DNA of 64,000 nucleotides. Origin: Chrysomallon squamiferum. Taxonomy: Eukaryota > Mollusca > Gastropoda > Neomphalida > Peltospiridae. The position numbers and the translations under genes were made by a program. Of the stretch, positions 22,983 to 34,139 are shown in pieces (position 1 is the stretch's first letter; the number at the start of each line of letters is the position of its first letter). Location: positions 9,668,574 through 9,732,573 of the forward strand of contig CM022678.1 of the NCBI GenBank assembly GCA_012295275.1, in the 5' to 3' direction. The notes under the pieces are model-generated. The model was not told the DNA's origin, ran no database searches, and saw nothing but the letters and a program-made list of their open reading frames with translations.

Positions 22983-24143
22983 TTACTTTTTACACCACGT
23001 AAATATTTCTATTTCATTCTTAGTTTCCACGTAGAGTTTGTTGTCATCACAACAGACACACCAAGGTTTGGACAGTCCATCCTGGTCAGTGAGGATGTCA
23101 CGTGTAATGTTACCATCTTGTGACAATTGAACAACACAATTTCTATCAAAATCACAAACAAAAATATTTCCCTCCCTGTCACATGTAACACCTGTCAAGC
23201 CTCTCAGTTTGTGTGAATCACGTGACTTCCATTTGACGTCACCTGATGACGTCACACAAAATAAACTCTTTTCTCTCTGTGACACAACAATCAGACATTG
23301 ATCGTGAACTGTGAGAAACCTCGGACTGGGGATCAAATGTGTTGAGATAGAATTAATGAGCTGACCACTGTCTGTCAGTATATCCAAGCACTCACTGTAG
23401 TACTCTGTGACCGCGAGACGGTTGCCAGGTAACACAGCGATAGACTGATACCTTTTACCAGTTCTAATTGTTTTTATCAGTTTGAAGTTTTCCAAATTTA
23501 AAAACAATATTTTATTTTCACGTGGCAGAGCAACGGCAACAACAACATCACCCTGCTGATCACGTGACTCAGCAAGACCGCATGGACGAGTGGAAGTCAC
23601 GTGTTTGTTTATCAGTGATTTTCTTTCTAAACAAAAACATTTTACACATTTATTGTCACCATCACTAACAACAATTTTACTCTTGTCCTCACCTGACACC
23701 AGGATGGAAAACACATAAGGATTTCTTTTATCTTCTTGTGTTTTTGTGTGAATGGTGTCTGTGTGTTTGAGTGTGTCTGTCTGTTTGTCTATCTGTGTGT
23801 CTGTGTGTTGTGTTTCTGTGTTAATGGTATCTGTGTGTTTGAGTGTGTCTGTCACTCTGTTTATCTGTGTGTCTGTTTGGATGTTTGTGATTATTTCACC
23901 AATGTGCACAGACATTTCTTTCTTTTTATCGGATTTTCTGAGATTTATTTTGAATTTTGCTTTTTCTATTTGTGAAAGAGAATTTGACAGAAACTCGGAA
24001 GTTGTGTTTTGAAGTTTGGTGAATTTTGGAAGATTTGTTTTTATGTCTGACTCTGATAATCCCTCACCAAGTTTTATAAACTTTTCATTTTCATCAATCA
24101 GATGTTTATGTTCAGTAAACAATTTCTCTATTTCTGAGTTTAC
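22983..24143 (-). CDS. TRIM-like NHL beta-propeller protein, 5' end lost in gap
   Basis: A continuous open frame of about 386 codons that runs into the N gap, so the N-terminus (in TRIMs: RING, B-box, coiled coil) is not visible. The first ~80 residues are helical and charged (FTEHKHLIDENEKFIKLGEG; EFLSNSLSQIEKAKFKINL), like the end of a TRIM coiled coil. A Thr/Asp linker follows, with repeated TDTLKHTDTI. From about residue 140 to the end lies a propeller of NHL-like blades, e.g. 'RPCGLAESRDQQGDVVVAV', 'LRGLTGVTCDREGNIFVCDF' and 'KPWCVCCDDNKLYVET'. Large TRIM/NHL families are typical of molluscs and many members act as E3 ligases or scaffolds. E3 activity cannot be judged here without the RING. 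It stops at TAA. No copy of it is seen beside copy B in this window. Confidence 0.82.
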   Translation of the reverse strand, partial: VNSEIEKLFTEHKHLIDENEKFIKLGEGLSESDIKTNLPKFTKLQNTTSEFLSNSLSQIEKAKFKINLRKSDKKKEMSVHIGEIITNIQTDTQINRVTDTLKHTDTINTETQHTDTQIDKQTDTLKHTDTIHTKTQEDKRNPYVFSILVSGEDKSKIVVSDGDNKCVKCFCLERKSLINKHVTSTRPCGLAESRDQQGDVVVAVALPRENKILFLNLENFKLIKTIRTGKRYQSIAVLPGNRLAVTEYYSECLDILTDSGQLINSISTHLIPSPRFLTVHDQCLIVVSQREKSLFCVTSSGDVKWKSRDSHKLRGLTGVTCDREGNIFVCDFDRNCVVQLSQDGNITRDILTDQDGLSKPWCVCCDDNKLYVETKNEIEIFTWCKK

Positions 24144-24343
24144 NNNNNNNNNNNNNNNNNNNNNNNNNNNNNNNNNNNNNNNNNNNNNNNNNNNNNNNNN
24201 NNNNNNNNNNNNNNNNNNNNNNNNNNNNNNNNNNNNNNNNNNNNNNNNNNNNNNNNNNNNNNNNNNNNNNNNNNNNNNNNNNNNNNNNNNNNNNNNNNNN
24301 NNNNNNNNNNNNNNNNNNNNNNNNNNNNNNNNNNNNNNNNNNN
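24144..24343. other. Assembly gap, 200 N
   Basis: Exactly 200 N. This round number indicates a scaffolding join of unknown true length, so order and spacing of the two sides are inferred by the assembler. Confidence 0.99.
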
Positions 24344-27300
24344 GAGTACTTATTTTTAAAGTTACATATACAATGTAGAAATGTTACTATTTAATATGTA
24401 ATGTCCATTTGTAACAAAACCAAATAAAGAAAGAAAAGAAAAAGAAACTGTCTGTATAAATTTAGTTTCACAAAACATAAATAATGTACAAATAATATGC
24501 AAGGAATATATGGTATGATTAATGATGATGCTACTCATTGTGTAAAAAAAATCCATTTTCAAATGTAATTCATGCACAGATTTGATTTTTAAGAAATCTT
24601 ACAATGTTATAATGAAGGCATATAGCAAATTAACACTAATTAATGCTACCAATTAACCGGCAAAAAAAATTAAAAATTAGCAGAATACTTGAGTATGTAA
24701 AGATCCCTGCAATTCATAAGTCTTGAAGTATGATGTTTTTGTACTTTTGTTTAATTTCTATGGATTTAGAGAATTACATAATTAGTGTACGTTAAATTTC
24801 AGCTGATTACTTTGACTAATTAATTAATTTAAATTCATGAGTTTTAGCAACTTGTTTAAAACTACAGTACAGGTTTAGAGCTCATAAAATGTTTCATTTT
24901 GATATATAATACAGTCGACTGAAGCTATATGAAATATTCAGTGTTTGTGCTGCAAAATGTCAGAAATGAAGCACACTTCGAAAGTACGAAGCAAAAATGA
25001 CACATATCTACCATACCTATGTCACTACTTCCAGAAAATTGCAGTTCCGTTTCCGACTGTTCTTTCAGCTGTTTCCCTCACTAAAGTGAAGCTAGCAAAC
25101 ATTTCCAGTGAACTTTTAGAACCATTACGTCAAAGAGTTATCAATTGGTTAATGAGCCATGTTGTCATTAGCAGTAACTGTATGATCAAGTGTTTGCTAT
25201 TGTTTTTCCTTTTCAATTCCAACATAAATGTGTAATAACCAGTAGACATATCAACTCAAAAAAAAAAAAAAAAAATAATAATAATAATAATAATAAATAA
25301 ATAAAAAATAATTTATTTATTTATTGATGTATTTATTTATTTTATATTTATTTATTGTCACATGCATTGTCATGCAAAAAAAAAAAAAAAATAATAATAA
25401 TAAGAAGAAGAAGAAGAAGAAAGAAAAAAAAAAAAAGAAAATAAATAAATAAGAAATGAAAAAGTTGAAAAACTAAGGGGTTTTTTTTTTTTTTTTGCTA
25501 AACTTTATTTAGTCATCATTTCACTTTGCTTTAGTTTAATTTGTATTTCTTTTGAAAAATCCAAGCTTATCAATTAATTAATTATTTATCAAGGGACAAA
25601 CATTTGTTTCAGAATGTGTTTGCTGTTCATAAATTTTGCTGCTTCCTGAAGAGAATCAGTTTTGTCTCAGATCATCAGCAGAAAAATTCAAATACAAATT
25701 AAATGAACTGTCACACTTGTGATTTGTTGAGAATATAATAAATTATGAAATATTTGTATTGTGTTTTTTTTTTTCTATTTACAATTATGAAGGCTTTGCT
25801 ATACATTTTGTCACCCATATCAAGACACTTTGTAATAAAAGTAAATACTGTTTGTATTACTTTTTTTCTAATACCTTGAACCTCAAAGGCCATTTGTGCA
25901 AATCATAGTTATGTCAATCTAGATTTAACTTAATTCCACTTTATTATTCATTATTAGTTTTTTTTTTTAAAAGAAAAAAGAAAATAATAATAATAATAAA
26001 ATATCTTATTCAGTGTATTCAATAATTTATTTAAATACACCATTTATCAGATTTAAGCAACATCGTTCTTAAGATTTTGTCTAAATTACAAATATCAATG
26101 TGATAATTAATACTAGGTACTAATATGGTTTAGGCCTCATACAGAGATTTATGTCACAACATTTAGTTCTGTCTGGAAAAAGAAGTTCAATATTGCCAAT
26201 GACGACTTACAGGTGCACACTCTGGAGAAAACCCAATGCCCTTAAACCAAGTTTCTTGATGCACATGTCCATGCATTTTCTGAATGTGCTCTTATTATGG
26301 ATTAGATGATATACAATTATTTATGTTATAGCATTTAAGTGTCTGTTAGTCACAACTGAAGTGGTTTATACAGTCCATTTATAGAAGCATCCCTAACAGT
26401 TAAGACCTTTGTTGTTAAATGTATTTTCAATAGCCAGACATAAGATTATGATACACTATTTGAAATAGGATTAACTTTAAACTTACGTGGATGGCTTTGA
26501 TTCTTGAAATAGATTCTTATCATTAACAGACTTCTGCTGCCATCTTCTTGTTATAACCAGTCTCCAAAAGCAACGACTGGGATCTACAAATAAGACAAAT
26601 TTGCTCATTATCAAAAATGATCAAAAATGAGGTAAATATATCTGATCTATCTGGAAATAAAAAGATTAGAAATGGTGATTAAGAATATAGTAAACAGAAA
26701 GTATAAAACTGAGCTAGCGAACAATATGTCCGATGAGGAATGATACAAAACAAATACCATATTTCTAAAATAAATTGCATTACATATTTGGAATTTTAAT
26801 TTTGCTAGTTTTCAAACACGTATGCTTTTTTTAATAATAAAAGTGAGCATGTTTCATACCTTTAAAATTTAAACTTTTATTGAAACTGCGAACTATTTGT
26901 TTGAAAGAACTGACGTGCGATAAATTATTCACTGGATTTATCGTTCACTGCTTTCACAGCAGCTGGAATTGTTCGCTGCCTTTATTTCAGTGTTTCCCTC
27001 CTGGTGTTTTCATTTCTCTTACAATGAATATCCACGGGGGGGGGGGATGTGTAATTTTCCAGTGCACTCTCTTGTTTGATTTAATATAACATTTTTATAT
27101 AATTTATCAATGCTATCAGAGATCTTTGTGTCATTTTGGTAGTAATTTTTTTGCTCTTTCTAATGATATATATAAGCGTAAAGTACTTTGGTAAAATAAC
27201 AAGAAATATACTCCACAATACGATTCTGTTATGTCAAAATGTATTAACAACGTATAAAATTTCCAAGACGTTTAATTTACGGGTATTAGTAAAGTACAGT

Positions 27301-28465
27301 GGTACTTTTCTTATCTTGAGAGGACATGTTGCGCATAGGAATTTATTTCAGGATAGGTCAGTTCCACGTGGTCTATTTTATCGTACCCAAAGTATGGCGT
27401 ATTATGAATTACATAGAATTAAACTGTTGGCCTATTTGCTATTATCTTTCTGGAATATAATTATTTACAAATTTCTTTTCTCACTACCATTACACATTAC
27501 TATTAATTACATTAACCAAGTTATTATAATGTACTTTCTTTTCTAAAATTAATTTAACAAAATAGAATGCTATATTATTTTTTATCTTTTGTTTTCTGTA
27601 TATGCATGATCTGTATCACAGTATTTCTTTTATATCCAAAAGCATTAAAACTTAATACAGATATAAATCACACTCTGTATTATTATTATTTTCCTTGTTT
27701 AAACATGTGTAACTGTCAGAAATTTTATTTTATTATCTTTTTATTTTTTTATTTTGTTTTAATGTTTTATTCAGTCGACATGTTATATAATTAATATTTA
27801 TTTCTGTGTTGATTTCGGGTCAATTTAAGACTGCGATTGAGTAATTGACATATTCAATAACTTGAATAAGTGATATTCATCATATTGATATTGATCATAT
27901 TCATATTCAGATAATGAGATATTCATATTGTGTACTTAAAAATGAATTAATTGAAATCTATTAGTTTACCTAATAGGAATCCTGGAATCTTTAATTAGTC
28001 CAATGTCAAAGTAAAATGATCAATCCTGTGCAAAATATTTACAAACAAATCATAACAACTCCACCCGCCATGGAATGAACTTCCACTAACTTTCTAGACC
28101 GGATGGAGTTAACTGTAGTCTTGATAAACAAAACAGAGAGTCTCGCTGACCCAGTATCGTAAAACTGATCGAGACTTTTCGGATCATTTCGGCCGAATAA
28201 ACGGAGACATTCGAGTCCTCTGTGTATATTTTGCCTAACAAAATAAATAAATTATGTAAATACACAACAGAATCCGTTCTCCTCAGAAAAAGGTCTGTTA
28301 GTAAAAATAATAATAATAAAAAAAAAAAAAATAAATAAATAAAATAAAATATCTGTTTCATTTAAACCTTCATTTTTAACCCTGAGCAATTGTTTTGTTT
28401 TTCAGGTGGTGGTTTCGGGGGGGGGGTGCTTGTTTTTAAAGAATAATCTGACTGCTTTTTTTCCC

Positions 28466-28504
<39 letters not shown>

Positions 28505-29214
28505 CTTTTTTAATTTAACTTTATTTTATTTTATTTTAATAATTGATTTTATTATTATTATTATTATTTTTTTTTAAAATTATTATCGCAATTATTTATT
28601 TATTAATATTAATGTTATTTATAATTATTATGGTTATTTTTCTTAATTTCATTTTTAACTCAGAAATGAATAAATTATAATTGTCCTAATTTACCAAACC
28701 TGTGTTAATTGCAAATAGTAAAATGCATACTTGAGATAATCTGACAGTGAAATACTTCTTTAAACACCAGAAGTTTTACTGTGGCTGCGACTATAGAAAG
28801 GAAATCACATGTTGGTCTGAAACCAGAATTAATTTCTACAAATTTTGTAATAACTTTTGTAAGAATAAACAAATTAATAACTTCTTAAATACTAATAAAA
28901 TTAGGTTTAGGCTAGAGCAGTCTCGATAAACCACGATGTTTCGAACATACACGGATTCGAATGTATGCTACGCTTTTCAAACCAGTTTGAACTCATGTTT
29001 GACAGCCAGACTATTTTTATTTTTTAATTCGGTAACGTTTTACTTGTTGATTATTCAGGTTAATAGAATTTTGGAAATATTTCACGAGAATCAAAATGGA
29101 TTGGGATGTTTCATGTTTATCTGAATCCAGGTGTGAATCAGATGCGGAAATATTCGCACTTTTCAGCCATGGATCGAGGTAAACAAGATTGATTGTACTG
29201 TCAGAGAGAGAGAG

Positions 29215-29266
<52 letters not shown>

Positions 29267-29440
29267 GGCAATTTCTTATGTAAATACATTTATTATAACA
29301 TTCACAAACGATAATAAGTAGAGAAAAATGCATTTATCTGACAAATGTAGTTTGATAACAAAACTCATGTTCTCACAAAACATAATAAACATTATATTTA
29401 CTGTTGGTATTGCTATTTTTCTTAGGTCACTGCATAATCA
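24344..29440 (+). other. AT-rich DNA without recognisable genes
   Basis: Open frames of 60-136 codons occur (for example 24945-25235 and 27136-27546), but they show no family signature, look like AT-rich hydrophobic frames and lack splice or homology support. Simple sequence includes A-runs and (AAT)/(AAG)n at about 25257-25440, a T-run at 25482-25496, a G-run at 27032-27041, a T-run at about 28468-28504 and (GA)(GT)n at about 29203-29262. CpG-containing unique DNA lies at about 28080-28210. Earlier CAMSAP exons would be expected in this interval, but I could not identify them. Confidence 0.5.
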
Positions 29441-29458
29441 TAATGCATTATTATTCAG

Positions 29459-29550
29459 GTCTGTCAAGAAAGGAAATTTAGATCATGGAGTTCTAAGGAT
29501 GAATCACCAGTTACAGAAACCATTCTTATGCAAACTGACCGTTCTGAGTT
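29459..29550 (+). CDS. CAMSAP: CAMSAP-like exon (N-terminal region)
   Basis: Acceptor 'attattcag' and donor GTGAGT. The 3' half reads SSKDESPVTETILMQTDRSE. This fits the CAMSAP segment just before the 'HMAMVDALMMAY' helix, where vertebrate proteins have a '..SDDTPVTESDL..' stretch. The 5' half fits better in another frame (SVKKGNLDHGV), so a one-base break falls near 'ggagttctaagg'. Its exit phase also fails by one base with the next exon. The gene acts on microtubule minus ends. Confidence 0.5.
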
Positions 29551-29837
29551 GTGAGTATAATATATTTTATGTTTGTGTTTTAGAGAGTAAAATAAGATTT
29601 GTAGCAACTCTTTATTGATTATAAAATAGTGTAATAAAAATCATTTATTTGCTATTGTTTTGTAATCAGTTTAATATTATAATAATTGTGTAACATTATT
29701 TATTAATAACAAAGTATATTGAAGATATCACACAGCCCACTTTGTCTGAATAAAATAGTTAAATTTAAATTTTGATAATAACAGTAGTGTTAGTTATTTA
29801 TTATTTTTATTATTATTTTATTTGTTTTTTCTTTTAG

Positions 29838-29923
29838 AATGTACATATAGCTGTAATTGATGTGCTGATGTTGGCATATGCCAGTGAAGTTGTTTCAGAA
29901 GAATGTGCTGTCCCTGCCATCAG
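29838..29923 (+). CDS. CAMSAP: CAMSAP-like exon (conserved helix before the CH domain)
   Basis: Acceptor 'tttcttttag', donor CAG|GTATGC. Open for 86 bases: NVHIAVIDVLMLAYASEVVS then EECAVPAIR. This matches the highly conserved CAMSAP block around 'H.A.VDALM.AY..E', which precedes the CH domain, residue for residue in its hydrophobic positions. It is the strongest single piece of CAMSAP evidence in the window. Confidence 0.65.
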
Positions 29924-30782
29924 GTATGCTGTTGTTTTTGTTTATTTATTTATTTATATTATTATCTTGTTAAATATTCAAATTTGATTTTTTTTATTTT
30001 TTTATTATTATTCTGAGTTAGTTTGTTAAAGTTGATTTACTTTACTTCATTTTATATTTTTGTAAATTATATTTCAGTTAAAGCTGAGGTATAGTTAAAG
30101 TATTCATTTTTCTACTTTGATTATTAAATGATAGCTGAAAAGAAGGTGAAGGATTATCATGATTGCAGTTAAACATGCAAATGTGTGATTGTATGAGAAA
30201 AAGACAGAGGATTAAGGAAGAGAGGGAGAAGGAGAATGATATTTGGGGTGCATGTTTTATATAATTTATCATATAGCCTAAAGAGACATCATATTTTAAA
30301 TTCAACATTTTGAACAAGCAGTTTTAAAATGTTCAGATGAATTACAACTTTTAACACATCCAGTGAACTTCCATCAGGCACTGAGGACACAATTATAGTC
30401 TGCTTAAATAAAGTTTGTACTGCTGCAAAAAAAAAAAAATATCAGTTTTTAATTCGAGTTGTTTTTATTTAAATATTTCTCATTGTTCTAAACATAATTA
30501 AGTTTAATTTAATTTAATGCAGGAGGTTGCAGTTTGTTAATAATATATCAGTAGGTAGACATGCACATACACACAAATTACATTAGTATCTTGTAAACAC
30601 ACACAAATTACATTAGTATCTTGTAAACACACAGTACACTTTTTACCATGTACATTTGTCACACATTCCTATAATTACATTCATATAAATATGATTATTT
30701 TGTTGTAAATTTCTATATTATAAAAGAAAAGAAGAAGACAAGAAGCATCATATTTTAAAATGTTTAACTTTCCTGTTACCAG

Positions 30783-30910
30783 ATTGGAACTGCCAGCCCT
30801 TCAGACAGTGTGACTGTTCCTGTGATGACAGACATACTAAAAGACATGAGACATATGTACAGTAGCTGTTGTCTGTCGTCTCTGTTGTCTGAAGTGTCTC
30901 AGTTTTCATG
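30783..30910 (+). CDS. CAMSAP: Probable CAMSAP CH-domain exon, first half
   Basis: Acceptor 'gttaccag'. It reads SVTVPVMTDILKDM, then YSSCCLSSLLSEVSQ. The pattern 'P.l.DL..D...GccL.aLi' is the first half of the CAMSAP CH domain, and the next exon (31332) continues with (D)ICLKD as expected. The donor (G|GTTTGT at 30911) is weak and the phases do not join cleanly, so boundaries are uncertain. Confidence 0.45.
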
Positions 30911-31127
30911 GTTTGTTAAATAACACATTTTTTTTGTAAATAAAAAGTATGAATCACATGGTAACTTTAAATTTAGCATAAAGTAAATTTATGAATCTTA
31001 ATATCTAGTTAAAAGAGGATGGGGTTTTGGGGTGCTTTTTGATTTTATATTTCATAATCAACAAAATTCATATTTTATTATTAGGTCTGGTTTTTTTTTT
31101 TTTTTTTTGGTTTTGAATATAATTTGT

Positions 31128-31221
<94 letters not shown>

Positions 31222-31331
31222 GTCTGTCTGTCTGTTTGTCTGTCAGTTATCACATCCTTTTCATCCTCCTTAACCTCTTTTACTGTGTTATTAAATATTA
31301 ATTGCCTCATTGTTGTTTATTTTTCCCTCAG
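30911..31331 (+). other. Intron with long (TC)n(TCTG)n
   Basis: The (TC)n tract at about 31134-31217 passes into (TCTG)n to about 31236. Copy B homology to position 1 of the window begins at 31262. Confidence 0.7.
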
Positions 31332-31570
31332 ATATATGTTTGAAAGACGGGTTAGGAATAGCTAATTCTTTACATAATCTACGCCTCACCAAAACATTCT
31401 GTGAACGGCATCTTCCATCAACTTTTTCCATTTCACCTACGAGGATCTCCTGTACACACGAGACAGTGTACGAGAAAACCTCTTAGCCTTTCTCACAGAG
31501 CTGTTCTTCTGGTTTGAAATGATAAAACTGACAGAGACAGGACAGCTGCTGAATGATCAGGAAGCAGAAA
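31332..31570 (+). CDS. CAMSAP: CAMSAP-like CH-domain exon, second half (copy B)
   Basis: Nearly identical to 72-310: acceptor 'ttttccctcag', donor GTAAGT, 239 bases. It holds (D)ICLKDRLGIANSLHNLRL in one frame and HFTYEDLLYTRDSVRENLLA then FLTELFFWFEMIKL in the next, with the break at the run of five T. It directly follows the other CAMSAP exons at 29459-30910 in the right order. CAMSAP proteins protect microtubule minus ends, and the CH domain is their N-terminal module. Because of the break I cannot say whether this copy is functional. Confidence 0.6.
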
Positions 31571-31689
31571 GTAAGTTTTGTGAGAGTTTTTAATTACATT
31601 GCAAGTCCACAATTGAATTGTATCTTTTATTAAATGAATTTATGAAATTTATTATTGTACTGGAAACATTGGGATTTTGTAATATTCAG

Positions 31690-33375
31690 TTTTAGTGTTT
31701 ATGCTGGAGGGGTGTAGCAATACTGATATAAAAATAATGTCTTTATAAGTTGACCTTTAACAGTTGTGACACTGAAGGCAGGATTTTAAAAATTGATACT
31801 AAAATAGATGGTGATGAACATAGTTTTATAAGTGTATATGCACCAAATAATATTGCAGAAAATATTTTATTTTTAAATGATTATGTAAATTTGTGGATTT
31901 TAAAAATATATTAATGACAGGAGATTTTAATGTAATTTTAGATCCTAATTTAGATTTAGGCATTAATAATAAAACTTTCAGTGTGATAAGTAGTGATGAA
32001 TTACAGTCAGTTATTTATAATTATAATTTAGTTGATATTTGGTTGAAATCCAGATAAAAAACAATTTACTAGATCTCAAAATGTTGAAAAAACTATAAAT
32101 CAGTCAAGAATTGATTTTTTTTTAATTTCTCAAAATTTATTACAGTTTATAAGTAATGCATACATATCCTATACTTCAATTAGTGATTACAATTTTTTAT
32201 CACTTAAAATAGATTTTTCTCGTGTAGAGAGAGGTGAAGGTATTTGAATTTTTAATATAATGAATTGTGTTGAAAGATGAACTTTTTTGTAAAGCTCTTG
32301 TTGAAGTAATTAATAATGCTTCTGAGTGTCCTTTGTTACAAACTGAACCTGTTGTTTGATCAAATAACTTAAAATATAAAACATTTTGCACTAAATAAGA
32401 GAAAATTAGACAACGAGAAATACTATAATATACAAAATGCTTTAAAATGAGAATATCCTAAACTAGTTGTAAATAAGCATCATGATTTGAGTAACATACA
32501 AAGAAAAAAAGTTAAAATTAATTTAGAGATTAAGTGTAATGGTGCTATTTTAAGATCTAAAGCTCAATGGAATTTAGATATGGATAGAAATATGTAATAT
32601 TTTTCTTAGTTTAGAAAAATCAAAACAGGAATCAAATTCTATTAAAGAACTAAAAACAGTAAATGGATTAACTAGAAAAATGGAAGATATATTAGAATAT
32701 GCTTATGAATTTTATTCAAAATTATTTACACAAGAAAATGTTGATACTATTAAACAGGAATAAATGATATATTTAATATCAAATAAAAGAATCTGAAAGT
32801 GTGAGATTGACATTACAGTTAAAGAATTAACTGAAGCTTTAAAAGAAATGAATAGAAATAAATCACCTGATATGGATGGTCTATCAGTTGAATTTTATGT
32901 TAAATACTGGAAAATTAAAATTTTTTTTTTTCATAAAGTAGTTATTTCAATTCAAAAAGAGGAAATGTTGTCGTATAGTATGAAAAAAGGGGTAACTAAT
33001 CTTTTTTACAAGAAAAAACTGGAGATAAAGCAAACCTTAAAAATTACAAACCTATCAGTCTATTAAATGTAGATTATAAAATTATTTCTAAAGTTCTTGC
33101 TAGTCGTGTTAAACAGGTTATGTCAACTATTATTTCATCAGAACAAAGTTGTTGTGTAAAAGGAAGAGATGTTGCTGATAATATTATGTAGTGAGGGATG
33201 TTACAGATATTGCTGAGTTAAATAATACTGAAGGGTTTGTTGTTAAAATGGATCAAGAAAAAGCTTTTGATAGAGTGTCACATAGTTTTATAATAAAAGT
33301 TATGAAAAAAAATGAATTTTGGTGATAAATTGGTTGTGACAACTTGTGTAAATGATCTTAAAATTGTGTCTACTT
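31690..33375 (+). mobile_element. LINE fragment, L1/Tx1-like (copy B)
   Basis: The same insertion as 430-2110, with the same truncation at both ends. Endonuclease pieces (ISVYAPNN, NVILDPNLDL) and RT pieces (MNRNKSPDMDGLSVEFY, KMDQEKAFDRVSHSFI) are in broken frames. One difference is DQEKAFD, as in active elements, where copy A has DQEKSFD. Confidence 0.85.
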
Positions 33376-33564
33376 AGCAGGGCAAGCTGAAATGTACCAG
33401 TGAGGATCTGTCGATGTCCCGGTTCTCATTAATTGTGTTTTACCTGGGTAGCCTGCCATTTTCTCTCACTTTACTTAATATATAATAAAAACAATGCCAT
33501 TTTACGCAATTAATTCCATATCAGTAATTTTATTACTTTTATTTAGAAACTCTCTTACTTACAG

Positions 33565-33741
33565 ACACTGTGATTATCAGCTTGAAAGAGTCTGACAGTT
33601 TATCTCATGTTGAGAATGTTGTCAGTAATACTGATAGAAACCAGAGAAACAGATTCCAGTCAGAATATTTTTGTCAGCAGTTCCTACAGTTCCTAGATGT
33701 TTTGAGAAGAAAGCATGCAACATCAATAGTGGAAAAAATAG
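33565..33741 (+). CDS. Intact candidate exon, unidentified protein (copy B)
   Basis: Acceptor 'cttacag', donor ATAG|GTAAGT, 177 bases (59 codons), phase 1 in and phase 1 out, open throughout. It reads TVIISLKESDSLSHVENVVS and RFQSEYFCQQFLQFLDVLRR. Its entry phase fits the exit of the CAMSAP exon at 31570, and its exit phase fits the next candidate exon at 36093. I do not recognise it as part of known CAMSAP proteins, so it may belong to a lineage-specific region or another gene. Copy A is frameshifted. Confidence 0.55.
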
Positions 33742-33906
33742 GTAAGTTCTTTTTGAGTAATATTATTTATTGTTGTTAGAGAATAACATTTTACAGGAAA
33801 GAAGAAACTTTAACACATAAGATGAATTGAACTGGATAAATAAGACACATAAAAACTTTCATAATGAAGATGTGATAATGAAGTTGTAGGCTATTTATTT
33901 ATTTAG

Positions 33907-33941
<35 letters not shown>

Positions 33942-34139
33942 TTTCATGTGATCCTTTGCAGTTTTTGCCAGGGATCAGCAATGGTCAGAGTTTTTGTAGT
34001 GATTTCCACCAGAATAGCTAAATGGGTTATATCACTGTGTACATTTCATTGTTGTGTGTGACATTTCTGACACTGTCCACACTTAGGTAGCTGCATCAAA
34101 AACCAGATTATTCTTGTTCTTTGGCTCGAGAGGTCAGTG
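33742..34139 (+). other. Intron with (TTTA)n
   Basis: A (TTTA)n array lies at about 33889-33943 and is longer than in copy A. No other feature. Confidence 0.7.

Noticed and set aside
26205-26260. Zinc-finger-like piece (AHSGENP) on the plus strand
   Set aside because: Only one weak linker-like motif, without the Cys-Cys/His-His framework on either side.
27136-27546. 136-codon hydrophobic open frame
   Set aside because: AT-rich and Leu/Ile/Phe-dominated, with no recognised family, signal peptide logic or splice structure; treated as a chance frame.
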